10,255 nucleotides of DNA. It comes from an uncultured Lachnospiraceae bacterium. Lineage in GTDB: Bacteria; Bacillota; Clostridia; Lachnospirales; Lachnospiraceae. This document shows, piece by piece, positions 1 through 6,565 of this stretch. Made by a program: the position numbers and the translations under genes. The notes under the pieces are model-generated. The model made no database searches and had not been told where the DNA came from. It worked only from the letters and a program-made list of their open reading frames with translations. The stretch covers positions 1 to 10,255 of the forward strand of contig CAMHCL010000050.1 in NCBI GenBank assembly GCA_946183625.1, read 5' to 3'. Numbering within the stretch: position 1 is the first letter of the stretch; each line of letters begins with the position of its first letter.

Positions 1-807
1 TCCATGAAGCGATAACAATTGATACATATGGTATATCTCAGAATTGGATACGCCATCTTTAGGTAGCCAAGTTGCAGCACCACCTTCAGCTGTTGTAAAA
101 TTCTTCACTGCATGGAAACTAAAACTTGTGAAGTCCGCTATATTCCCACAATATCTTCTTTCTCTATTTATAATTCTACTAGCCCCAAGACTGTGAGCAT
201 CATCAGCAACTATGGCTATTCTACCCATGGCTTTTTGAATTTTAGATGATAAGTCACCTAGCGGAGTTCCATCTGATTCTTTAGATACAAACAGACTTCT
301 TTTTTCCTCAACTATTCTATATATTTTTTCGTAATCACATACTATTCCATATATATCTACTACTATGATTGCTTTAGTCTTATTAGTAATAGCATCTGCA
401 ACCTTCTCATAATCCATTTCAGGAGCATGCGTATATTTATCTCCATCCTTCTGGATATCCACAAACTTTACTGTTGCGCCGCAATGAATAGCCGCACTAG
501 CTGTTGCAGTATACGTGAATGCTGGAACTATAACCTCATCCCCTTCACCAATGCCTAAGATTCGAAGATTTAATTCCTCTGCTGCAGTCGCCGAATTAAG
601 ACATACAACTCTGTTGCTCCAGCGTTCCATATCTGAGTCAACATCTACATCATTCTTTCCAGTTGCTATATATGCAGCAAGTCTTCTTTCTAGAAGTTTT
701 GTTCTTGGCCCTGTAGTTATCCAACCACTTCTAAGAGCTTCCGCAACTTCTTGAATTTCCGACTCACTTATATCCGGAGGACTAAATTTGATAACTCTTT
801 TTTCCAT
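1..807 (-). CDS. DegT/DnrJ/EryC1/StrS family PLP-dependent sugar aminotransferase (3' end cut by window edge)
   Basis: This is a nucleotide-sugar aminotransferase that would transfer an amino group (usually from glutamate) to the 4-keto sugar made by the upstream dehydratase, using pyridoxal phosphate in the cytoplasm. I translated 269 residues from ATG at 807 to the window edge without a stop. Family landmarks are GWITTGPRTKLLE (about 28-40), LNSATAAEEL (70-79), VPAFTYTATASA (94-105), the PLP-pyridine aspartate in VADDAHSLGA (D202, H205) and the Schiff-base lysine in SFHAVKNFTTAEGG (K235). The visible end, LLSLHG, matches the family's conserved 'hG' just before its C-terminal third, so roughly 100-130 residues lie outside. 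A GGGTGA Shine-Dalgarno sits about 7 bases before the start. It lies 83 bases after the dehydratase stop, consistent with one operon. About 25 extra residues (roughly 160-192) sit between the YG and DDAH motifs compared with short members such as PglE/ArnB. The exact sugar substrate cannot be read from sequence. Confidence 0.93.
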   Translation of the reverse strand, partial: MEKRVIKFSPPDISESEIQEVAEALRSGWITTGPRTKLLERRLAAYIATGKNDVDVDSDMERWSNRVVCLNSATAAEELNLRILGIGEGDEVIVPAFTYTATASAAIHCGATVKFVDIQKDGDKYTHAPEMDYEKVADAITNKTKAIIVVDIYGIVCDYEKIYRIVEEKRSLFVSKESDGTPLGDLSSKIQKAMGRIAIVADDAHSLGASRIINRERRYCGNIADFTSFSFHAVKNFTTAEGGAATWLPKDGVSNSEIYHMYQLLSLHG

Positions 808-840
808 ATTTATCACCCATCATTACTATCCCATAAACGC

Positions 841-867
841 ACTAACTGCCGCGGCACCTATATTAGT
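841..867 (-). other. Small hairpin between dehydratase and aminotransferase genes
   Basis: The 83-base gap between the two sugar genes holds 5-bp arms ACTAA (841-845) and TTAGT (863-867) around a TGCCGCGGCA palindrome. No T-tract follows in either direction, so it does not look like a terminator. It could tune expression between the two cistrons or be chance. An 18-codon frame (882 to 826, minus) also spans it, but nothing supports it as a gene. Confidence 0.3.
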
Positions 868-890
868 CCCACGGCATGTCATGTACCTGC

Positions 891-2993
891 TTATTTAGTA
901 TTTTTACTTAGAATCTCTTCTATCTCCATCTGGTACTTCTCTTTGTCTTCGTCTGACATTTTTTCTTTCGGCTGGTATGTATTTACCATTTCCTCAACCA
1001 GATACTTGATTGCATCACTATTTTCATATGATACCAGCATTAGATCTTTCATCCTATGCAGGAATTCGTCTTCATCAAACTTTACTGGCTTGCCTATGTA
1101 TATCAGGTCATTTGGAGTTTTAGTAAGTCCCTCTTCCGACATAAGCTTTTCTTCGTAAAGTTTTTCACCAGATCTAAGTCCTGTATACTCTATCTTGATA
1201 TCTCTGTCCGGTTTAAATCCTGCCAGTCTGATAAGATTTCTAGCCAGATCATCTATCTTAACAGGTTCTCCCATATCAAGTACGAAGAGTTCTCCTCCCT
1301 TAGCGTACGCTCCTGCCTGAAGTACAAGGCTTGCTGCCTCAGGGATCGTCATGAAGTATCTAATTATATCAGGATGGGTTACTGTAACTGGACCGCCGTG
1401 CGCTATCTGTTCCTTAAAGAGTGGAACAACTGAACCTGAACTGCCAAGTACATTTCCAAACCTCACCCCTATATACTCTGTCTGAGCTTTCCTGTGGCCC
1501 TCGTTATCCTGTCCCGGAAGAGTAAAGATAGGATTACCTTCTTCGTCTCGTCTTATAGCTTCATCTGCAAGAGGATACATAGAGCTGTCCTCATCTTCTT
1601 CATGTACATGAAGCACTGGTATTTCAGCTTCTCTATGTGCCTTTATCATCTTGTCGAAAGACTGTATTACAAGTTCACAGAGTCTCTTGGAAGCACCCAT
1701 TATATTCGTAGGGTTTACAGCCTTATCAGTACTGATAAGGACGAATCTCCTGGCGCCGTACATCATAGCTGCATAAGCCACCTTGTAAGTACCGATTGCA
1801 TTATTCTTAATTGCTTCATTAGGACTGTCCTCCATGAGTGGCACATGCTTATGTGCTGCTGCATGATACACCAGATCGGGACGATATGTCTTGAAGATAT
1901 CATTTACCCTTCTACTGTCTCTAACAGATCCTATCAGGACTTCCAGTGGACAGTCAGGGTTTTCAGCCAGTATCTTGTGCTGGATGGCATAAGCATTATT
2001 CTCATATATATCGAAGATTATGAGCTTCTTCGGATTGTGGCGAGATACCTGGAGCGCAATTTCGCTTCCTATAGAGCCACCACCACCGGTTATCAGAACT
2101 ACTTTGCCTGATATCATGTTGTAGATCTCAGTCATATCGACCTTGATGGAATCTCTTCCCAGAAGGTCTTCCACGTCTACATCCTTCATATCCTTGATAT
2201 CAACTTCACCTGTAGCGAGCTGATATATACCAGGGAGGCTCTTTAGTTCACAGCCGGTTTCATTGCATATGCTGAGAATATCACGTTTTATATTTCTATC
2301 TACAGAAGGAATTGCAAAGTAGATCTTCTCGACTTTGTACTTCTCAACATTTTCGAGGATGCTGTCTCTGCCACCTACTACAGGAACTCCATCTATGAGT
2401 CTGTTCCATTTAGATTCATCATCATCTATAACGCAGACTACTCTTTCAGGCATGTCATCGGATCTATATGTCTCTCTGATGATACTGGCACCAGCCATTC
2501 CCGCACCTATCACCATAACTCTTCTGGCTGTACTTACATCTCTTGAATACTTACTTCTAAGTAGTAGGATGAATCTATATGCAAATCTTACACCTACTGT
2601 TAGAACCAGCTGGAAGATAAAGCCAAATGCATAATACGAAAGTGGCATTCTTGTGATAAGTATGGTTATCGCCACGAAGTAGACAAATGCAGATATAATT
2701 GATGCAAGCAGGAGTCTGGCAAGTTCCATAGAGCTTGCAAACTTCCATATACTTCTATATAGGCCGAAGAATCCAAATACAACTACACATATGATTATAT
2801 AAAATTCGATTGAATCGACATATGCGTCAAAATAGTTTTTAGGTATCAGTGAGAATTTTCCGTCAAATCTGAACCATAAAGCAAGAAAATATGAAATTGC
2901 TATAGCACATATATCATATATGAGAAGAAGGATATTTGATAGACTTACACTGGTAAGCTTTCTCTCTAATTTCCTCTTTGTTGTCTTGCTCAT
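891..2993 (-). CDS. Membrane-anchored nucleotide-sugar 4,6-dehydratase (WbpM/PglF/CapD family)
   Basis: This is a polysaccharide-biosynthesis dehydratase, expected to convert UDP-GlcNAc to a 4-keto-6-deoxy sugar at the inner face of the membrane. The 700 residues show four predicted TM helices (about 17-41, 63-80, 90-113, 117-137), a first Rossmann/CoA-binding-like domain with VIGAGMAGAS (161-170), and a second NAD(P)-binding extended-SDR domain with ITGGGGSIGS (301-310). Further motifs are HAAAHKHVPLME (377-388), STDKAVNPTN (421-430) and MGASK (M432, K436). Met in the place of the usual catalytic Tyr is the known signature of the large membrane-bound WbpM/PglF branch, whereas the soluble PseB/FlaA1 branch has Tyr. 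An acidic insertion of about 50 residues (about 451-504) separates the catalytic lysine helix from VRFGNVLGSSGSV. It and a charged C-terminal tail explain a length above the usual 590-665. ATG at 2993 has GAGG 9 bases upstream. It is first in an operon with the aminotransferase. The sugar specificity is inferred from the family. Confidence 0.93.
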   Translation of the reverse strand: MSKTTKRKLERKLTSVSLSNILLLIYDICAIAISYFLALWFRFDGKFSLIPKNYFDAYVDSIEFYIIICVVVFGFFGLYRSIWKFASSMELARLLLASIISAFVYFVAITILITRMPLSYYAFGFIFQLVLTVGVRFAYRFILLLRSKYSRDVSTARRVMVIGAGMAGASIIRETYRSDDMPERVVCVIDDDESKWNRLIDGVPVVGGRDSILENVEKYKVEKIYFAIPSVDRNIKRDILSICNETGCELKSLPGIYQLATGEVDIKDMKDVDVEDLLGRDSIKVDMTEIYNMISGKVVLITGGGGSIGSEIALQVSRHNPKKLIIFDIYENNAYAIQHKILAENPDCPLEVLIGSVRDSRRVNDIFKTYRPDLVYHAAAHKHVPLMEDSPNEAIKNNAIGTYKVAYAAMMYGARRFVLISTDKAVNPTNIMGASKRLCELVIQSFDKMIKAHREAEIPVLHVHEEDEDSSMYPLADEAIRRDEEGNPIFTLPGQDNEGHRKAQTEYIGVRFGNVLGSSGSVVPLFKEQIAHGGPVTVTHPDIIRYFMTIPEAASLVLQAGAYAKGGELFVLDMGEPVKIDDLARNLIRLAGFKPDRDIKIEYTGLRSGEKLYEEKLMSEEGLTKTPNDLIYIGKPVKFDEDEFLHRMKDLMLVSYENSDAIKYLVEEMVNTYQPKEKMSDEDKEKYQMEIEEILSKNTK

Positions 2994-3057
2994 CTATACA
3001 TACCTCAGCATTGATTTTTATAATCCGCAGCTATTTTCATACGTAATCATATCGCAT

Positions 3058-3117
3058 AAAAAAACTACCCCCCCCGATTAGGAGATTATGTTAACTAATA
3101 ACAATGTAGGGGAAGGG
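3058..3117 (-). promoter_or_regulatory. Terminator-like leader hairpin with G8 tract (candidate attenuator / slippage site)
   Basis: Read on the minus strand, the leader of the polysaccharide operon contains CCTTCCCC (from 3109-3116), a 33-base loop, then eight consecutive G (C8 on the plus strand, 3068-3075), TAG, and seven T (A7 at 3058-3064). CCUUCCCC can pair with the G8 over 8 bp (two G-U pairs), and the U7 tract follows 3 bases later, which is the layout of an intrinsic terminator. The loop itself can form a TGTTA/TAACA mini-hairpin. Because it lies between the promoter and the first gene, it could attenuate transcription, and G8 length changes would alter the stem. The long loop makes the stem weak, so the role is a hypothesis. 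Confidence 0.4.
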
Positions 3118-3144
3118 CGTTTTTATATCTAGTCTTGATGTAGT

Positions 3145-3173
3145 ATTTTATCATTATATATACATAGTGTCAA
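3145..3173 (-). promoter_or_regulatory. SigA-type promoter of the polysaccharide operon
   Basis: On the minus strand there is a perfect -35 TTGACA (3173-3168), a 17-base spacer and a -10 TAAAAT (3150-3145). Transcription would start near 3138, giving a leader of about 145 nt before the dehydratase ATG at 2993. No other promoter of this quality is visible in the 3000-3254 intergenic stretch. Confidence 0.72.
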
Positions 3174-3254
3174 ATTATACGGGCTATTATGGTTGACTTT
3201 TACGGAAATCCATGGTGTAAATATGCGGCAGATAGTTATACCTGCGTATTTAGC

Positions 3255-3974
3255 TTATTCCACTATCGTATGGCAGGCCTTGGTAATCCCTCTCTGCACT
3301 GCATCCTTGGAATTCTTCCAGTCTGCTTCCTTGTTGCGGTAATCGTGCTTGTCAATGAACCAGGACACGTCTTCGTTCACGCGCTTGATGCCCTTTAGAT
3401 AGACTTCTGTGATGGTCTGGACAAAGTCCGTGTAGTTGTCCTGCTTCAGCTGGTCTGCGCCTCTGTCATAGAGCTGCCCGTAGTGATAGGTGCAGAAGCC
3501 TTTGCAGTTCTTCACCTTGTCCTTGAATTCGGGATCCTTGGCCCACATATGGAAAATGGTGTGGACATAGCGGTCGTATACCGGATTGATGCGCTGGCAT
3601 ACGAAGCAGGTCTCTTCCAGCTTGTTGATGTATCTTACCACCGGCGACTTCTCTTTCTTGCGGCTGAGGAGGCCTCTGGATTCAGGCTTGTCCTTCTCTG
3701 CCAGCTTCTCTATATCGCGGATGGTCTTATTCATATGGGTGTTCAGCATCAGTGCCACGCCCAGCTTGTTCTTGTCCTGGTACATCATGGCTATGTGGCG
3801 TGGGCAGAAGCCCAGCTCGTCTGTCTGTTCTCTGTTATCGTCTTCCATGTAGCTCGGGCCCATGGTGAATTCTATTGCGTCTTGCTCCAGCTGCTTGGCT
3901 ATGAGGCAGAGGGGGCATTCTGAGTCCTCGCTGAAGGCGTCGTTTACGGGTATTGTATAGAGTTGTTCTGCCAT
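3255..3974 (-). CDS. DUF6062-like protein with two CxxC...FCxxH modules
   Basis: This is a 239-residue cytoplasmic protein of unknown function that I recognise as resembling the DUF6062 family of Firmicutes. It has no signal peptide or TM helix. Two similar modules are visible: C20-x2-C23 ... F56-C57-x2-H60, and C123-x2-C126 ... F160-C161-x2-H164, with nearly the same Cys-to-Cys spacing (34 and 35). This suggests an internal duplication and two CCCH metal (probably zinc) sites. A basic linker (about 96-112) separates them, and the C-terminal part is charged and helical. I chose ATG at 3974 rather than an upstream in-frame start because AAAGGA lies about 9 bases before it and because the longer version would run into the preceding gene. 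The gap to the upstream zinc-ribbon gene is 76 bases on the same strand, so co-transcription is possible. The metal-binding role is inference. Confidence 0.8.
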   Translation of the reverse strand: MAEQLYTIPVNDAFSEDSECPLCLIAKQLEQDAIEFTMGPSYMEDDNREQTDELGFCPRHIAMMYQDKNKLGVALMLNTHMNKTIRDIEKLAEKDKPESRGLLSRKKEKSPVVRYINKLEETCFVCQRINPVYDRYVHTIFHMWAKDPEFKDKVKNCKGFCTYHYGQLYDRGADQLKQDNYTDFVQTITEVYLKGIKRVNEDVSWFIDKHDYRNKEADWKNSKDAVQRGITKACHTIVE

Positions 3975-4050
3975 GTTGATGGATCCTTTCTTGGTGTATG
4001 CGGGACGCGCGGTTACTTTGTGGCGACGGTTTTGGGCGAACCGCGGTTGA

Positions 4051-5877
4051 TTACTCGCTGTAGCCGCTGAAGCCGTACCTTCCCGCCTCGTTATAGAGGA
4101 TATAGTCCTCTGTGGATGATTTGCCATCCAGGCCGTATATCCAGCTTATACATTCTTCTGATAATTCTGATGTCGGTGTGCCCGGCATGTACAGATAATA
4201 TATATTTCCTATTTCCATTCCGTATGGATCGGAGCCGATGTATTTGACGCCGTCTTCGATATGTTCATCATAGTTTGAATTCTCGCATACTATGTACTCG
4301 AGTTCTAATTTATATGTGTGGTCGTTGACCTGTGTTACCTTGCCGAACTTACCCTTGAAGTTGCAATAATATACGCTTCCGTTTGGATAATCGTCACCGG
4401 TCACGCCCATGTCGGAGTCATGGTATGAGCCTTCGAAGCTTCCGTCTGGCTGCAGGTCTATTCCTGTTCCCCAGGCGCCTGCTCCACTGCTGAAGCCGAA
4501 CTCGACCGTTTTACTAAATGGCATGCTTACTGTCTCTCCGTATGTTGACTTATATGTACTTGGGGCGCTGGCGTATTCAATTGCCGCGTCGTAGGACATT
4601 TCACATACATCGACTGAACCGAACTTGTCGTACAGGTTGATGCTGACGCTCTTGTTGTAGAGAAGCATGGATGTCATCTTGTCTTTCATGTCGTTTACGG
4701 CTGCGTTGTAGTCGGCTTCGCTGACGGCGCTGCCGTTATGGGTATAGTCGTAATTGGTGGATGTGTAGTCATCGTTCGGGCCTTCTGTCAGATTCCAGGT
4801 CTCGGCTTCTGTCATGTCGCCGCTGCCAGCCCAGGCGAACTGGAAATATGTGTAGTCCATGCTCTCGTCGCCGATGCTGTTGTAGGCACAGAGCCTGCCG
4901 TCGCTGGTGGCGAAAATGTAGTAGTCTGTTCCTGAGGCTACCTGCATGTCCCAATCTTTGGTATATATCTCGCGGACTGAACCGTTGTCATAGGTGCATA
5001 CGTGGAGCACACCTACGAACTCGTCCTTGTCGCATGAGATGTAGAACAGCTCCTTGATGCCGTCGCCGTTTATGTCGTAGAAGGCGATGGATGTTGCCGG
5101 ATAAGCCGGATCAAGGGTTTCTGTTTCGTAGTTCCATACGGTGCCGTTCTGCCATGAGTACTTCGCGATGCCGTCTTTGTGGCTTTCGAGAGTTGATACG
5201 TAGGCTGGCATGTATTCGTCTTCACTTAGCTGAGGCTGTGTTGAGTTGTTTTTTGGGTCGGCTCCTGAGCCGCCGTCTGAGCCTTCTCCTGTGCCCGTAG
5301 AGCCGTTTTGACCCTCTGATGCTGTTGCTGTACCATTTGCGCCGTTAACATCGCTAGAATCGCCTGTCTGGGCGCTCTGGGACACTTCCGGGCTGTTGAC
5401 GCTGACCTGGTTGTCGGACTCCTTGTTGGATCTCAGCTTGAAGAACAGCATGACAACTGCAAAGGCCGTGATCAGGATGATTATGGATATGCCTACCAGG
5501 AGGCCAATGATCAGGGGATTTTTGGTGTTAGCTGTGTTGTTTTGCGGGGGTTGGGCGTTGTATGGCGGGGTGTTGTATTGTGGGCCGTTGTATTGTGGTT
5601 GCGTGCCATACTGTTGTTGTGGGGCGTATTGTTGTTGCTGGGCGTTATTATTACGCGCCGGACTCTGTGGCTGGCCATACTGTTGTTGCTGGGCGTTATT
5701 ATTACGCGGTTGTGGGCCGGTGCCATACAACTGGTCGCTATATTGCTGTTGGTCTTGCGGCTGGCCGTATGGCTGCTGTGGGGCGTTATTATTACGCGGT
5801 TGATTCTGTGACTGGCCACAATTCGGGCAGAAACCTGCCCCGTCGGGTATATCTGAATTACAATGTATGCATTTCAT
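4051..5877 (-). CDS. Zinc-ribbon, Q/N/P-rich, single-TM protein with large exported domain
   Basis: This is a 608-residue protein with no clear functional name. An N-terminal zinc ribbon (C3, C6, C17, C20) is followed by a low-complexity region (about 22-118) rich in Q, N, P, Y and G with three RNNNA(P/Q)QQ repeats. A single TM helix (about 120-146) is followed by basic residues KLRSNK, then a Ser/Gly/Asn/Thr-rich linker (about 150-215) and a large acidic, aromatic-rich domain to the C-terminus. In that domain YDINGDGIKELFY (267-279) looks like an EF-hand/dockerin-type calcium loop. A cytoplasmic ribbon with the C-terminal domain outside is the common arrangement for such proteins in Firmicutes, though the KLRSNK flank leaves orientation uncertain. 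ATG at 5877 has an AGAGGT ribosome site located inside the neighbouring repeat array. A surface sensing or cell-envelope role is a guess. The reading frame is intact and the C-rich N-terminus fixes the start. Confidence 0.83.
   Translation of the reverse strand: MKCIHCNSDIPDGAGFCPNCGQSQNQPRNNNAPQQPYGQPQDQQQYSDQLYGTGPQPRNNNAQQQQYGQPQSPARNNNAQQQQYAPQQQYGTQPQYNGPQYNTPPYNAQPPQNNTANTKNPLIIGLLVGISIIILITAFAVVMLFFKLRSNKESDNQVSVNSPEVSQSAQTGDSSDVNGANGTATASEGQNGSTGTGEGSDGGSGADPKNNSTQPQLSEDEYMPAYVSTLESHKDGIAKYSWQNGTVWNYETETLDPAYPATSIAFYDINGDGIKELFYISCDKDEFVGVLHVCTYDNGSVREIYTKDWDMQVASGTDYYIFATSDGRLCAYNSIGDESMDYTYFQFAWAGSGDMTEAETWNLTEGPNDDYTSTNYDYTHNGSAVSEADYNAAVNDMKDKMTSMLLYNKSVSINLYDKFGSVDVCEMSYDAAIEYASAPSTYKSTYGETVSMPFSKTVEFGFSSGAGAWGTGIDLQPDGSFEGSYHDSDMGVTGDDYPNGSVYYCNFKGKFGKVTQVNDHTYKLELEYIVCENSNYDEHIEDGVKYIGSDPYGMEIGNIYYLYMPGTPTSELSEECISWIYGLDGKSSTEDYILYNEAGRYGFSGYSE
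5641..5798 (-). repeat. In-frame coding repeat encoding RNNNA-QQ units
   Basis: The 17-base string GGCGTTATTATTACGCG occurs three times (5641-5657, 5692-5708, 5782-5798). Start-to-start distances are 51 and 90 bases, both multiples of three, so copies can be added or lost without breaking the frame of the zinc-ribbon protein. The first two copies also share flanking sequence (the GGCCATACTGTTGTTGCTG stretch), pointing to a tandem duplication. Confidence 0.75.
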
Positions 5878-5882
5878 AGATT

Positions 5883-6540
5883 TTACCTCTTAATTTCTTG
5901 TTTTTTCTTCTTATTGCGTGCGGTTTTGTCTATAGAAGTTTCTTCATCCGCACATGTTTCTTCTTTAATTTCCTTTTTTGCTCTTCTAGCGTGCGGTTTT
6001 GTCTTCATAAGTTGCTTTATCCGCTCGCAAAACCTGCTCTTTTTCTATTTTTTCTTATTCTAGCGTGCGGTTTTACCTTCAGATGTTGCTTCACCCGCAC
6101 GCAAAACTATTCAATTTCTTCTTTTCCTTCTTCTAGCGTGCGGTTTTGGCTTCAGATGTTGCTTCACCCGCACGCAAAACTATTCAATTTCTTCTTTTCC
6201 TTATCCTCGCGTGCGGTTTTGGCTTCAGAAGTTGCTTTACCCGCACGCAAACCTGCTCTTTTTCTATTTTTTCTTATTCTAGCGTGCGGTTTTGGCTTCA
6301 TAGGTTGCTTCACCCGAACGCTAACCTATTTAATTTCTGTTTTTTCTTCTTATTGCGTGCGGTTTTGGCTTCATAAGTTGCTTCACCCGCACGCCAAACT
6401 ATTCATTTTCTATTTTAACTTCTTTTCGCGTGCGGTTTCGACTTCATAAGTTGCTTCATCCGCACGCCAAACTATTCATTTTACACTTTTCCTTCTTCTA
6501 GCGTGCGGTTTTGTCTTCATAGGTTGCTTCACCCGCACGC
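5883..6540. repeat. Tandem array of nine 73-bp units with hairpin-forming 40-bp block
   Basis: Nine 40-base blocks start at 5916, 5989, 6063, 6136, 6209, 6282, 6355, 6428 and 6501. Each begins with GCGTGCGG, carries a 24-base middle (typically TTTTGGCTTCATAAGTTGC followed by TTCAC), and ends with CCGCACGC or a variant. The linkers between blocks are 33 bases (34 once) and pyrimidine-rich on the plus strand. A further linker (5883-5915) precedes the first block, so the period is 73, with one 74. The arms can pair over 8 bp around a 24-base loop. Linkers are related to one another: 6029-6062 and 6249-6281 differ by one A, and 6103-6135 and 6176-6208 differ only near one end. The array fills the whole gap between cysE and the zinc-ribbon gene. 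Long frames on the plus strand arise because the pyrimidine-rich strand lacks stops, and 73 is not a multiple of three, so I regard the array as non-coding. Its function is unknown. Confidence 0.93.
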
Positions 6541-6565
6541 GTGCTTCAACAACAAAAATCAAAAA

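Noticed and set aside
826..882. 18-codon minus-strand frame between the two sugar genes
   Set aside because: It is very short, has only a weak ribosome-like site, and overlaps an intercistronic hairpin. Nothing independent supports it.
751..2634. Several plus-strand frames opposite the dehydratase and aminotransferase
   Set aside because: They are shadows of strongly supported minus-strand enzymes with intact catalytic motifs.
3228..3245. Hairpin GCAGGTA/TATCTGC after the DUF6062-like gene as a terminator
   Set aside because: It has a 7-bp stem with a G-U pair and no T-tract behind it, so it is too weak to call.
3975..4127. Longer N-terminus for the DUF6062-like protein (start at 4127)
   Set aside because: It would overlap the 3' end of the preceding gene and adds a low-quality basic segment. 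ATG 3974 has an AAAGGA site and the family-like start MAEQLYTIP.
5898..6449. Long plus-strand open frame (183 codons) across the repeat array
   Set aside because: The plus strand is pyrimidine-rich and thus poor in stops. The 73-base period shifts frame each unit, giving no repeating peptide, and there is no ribosome site. It is best explained as a by-product of the repeats.
5883..6540. CRISPR array
   Set aside because: The block/linker spacing fits, but linkers are similar to each other and two pairs are nearly identical, the blocks vary in their middle, and no cas genes are in the window.
5883..6540. Series of intrinsic terminators after cysE
   Set aside because: The hairpins are not followed by a U-tract in the direction of cysE transcription. 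The linkers on that strand are purine-rich.
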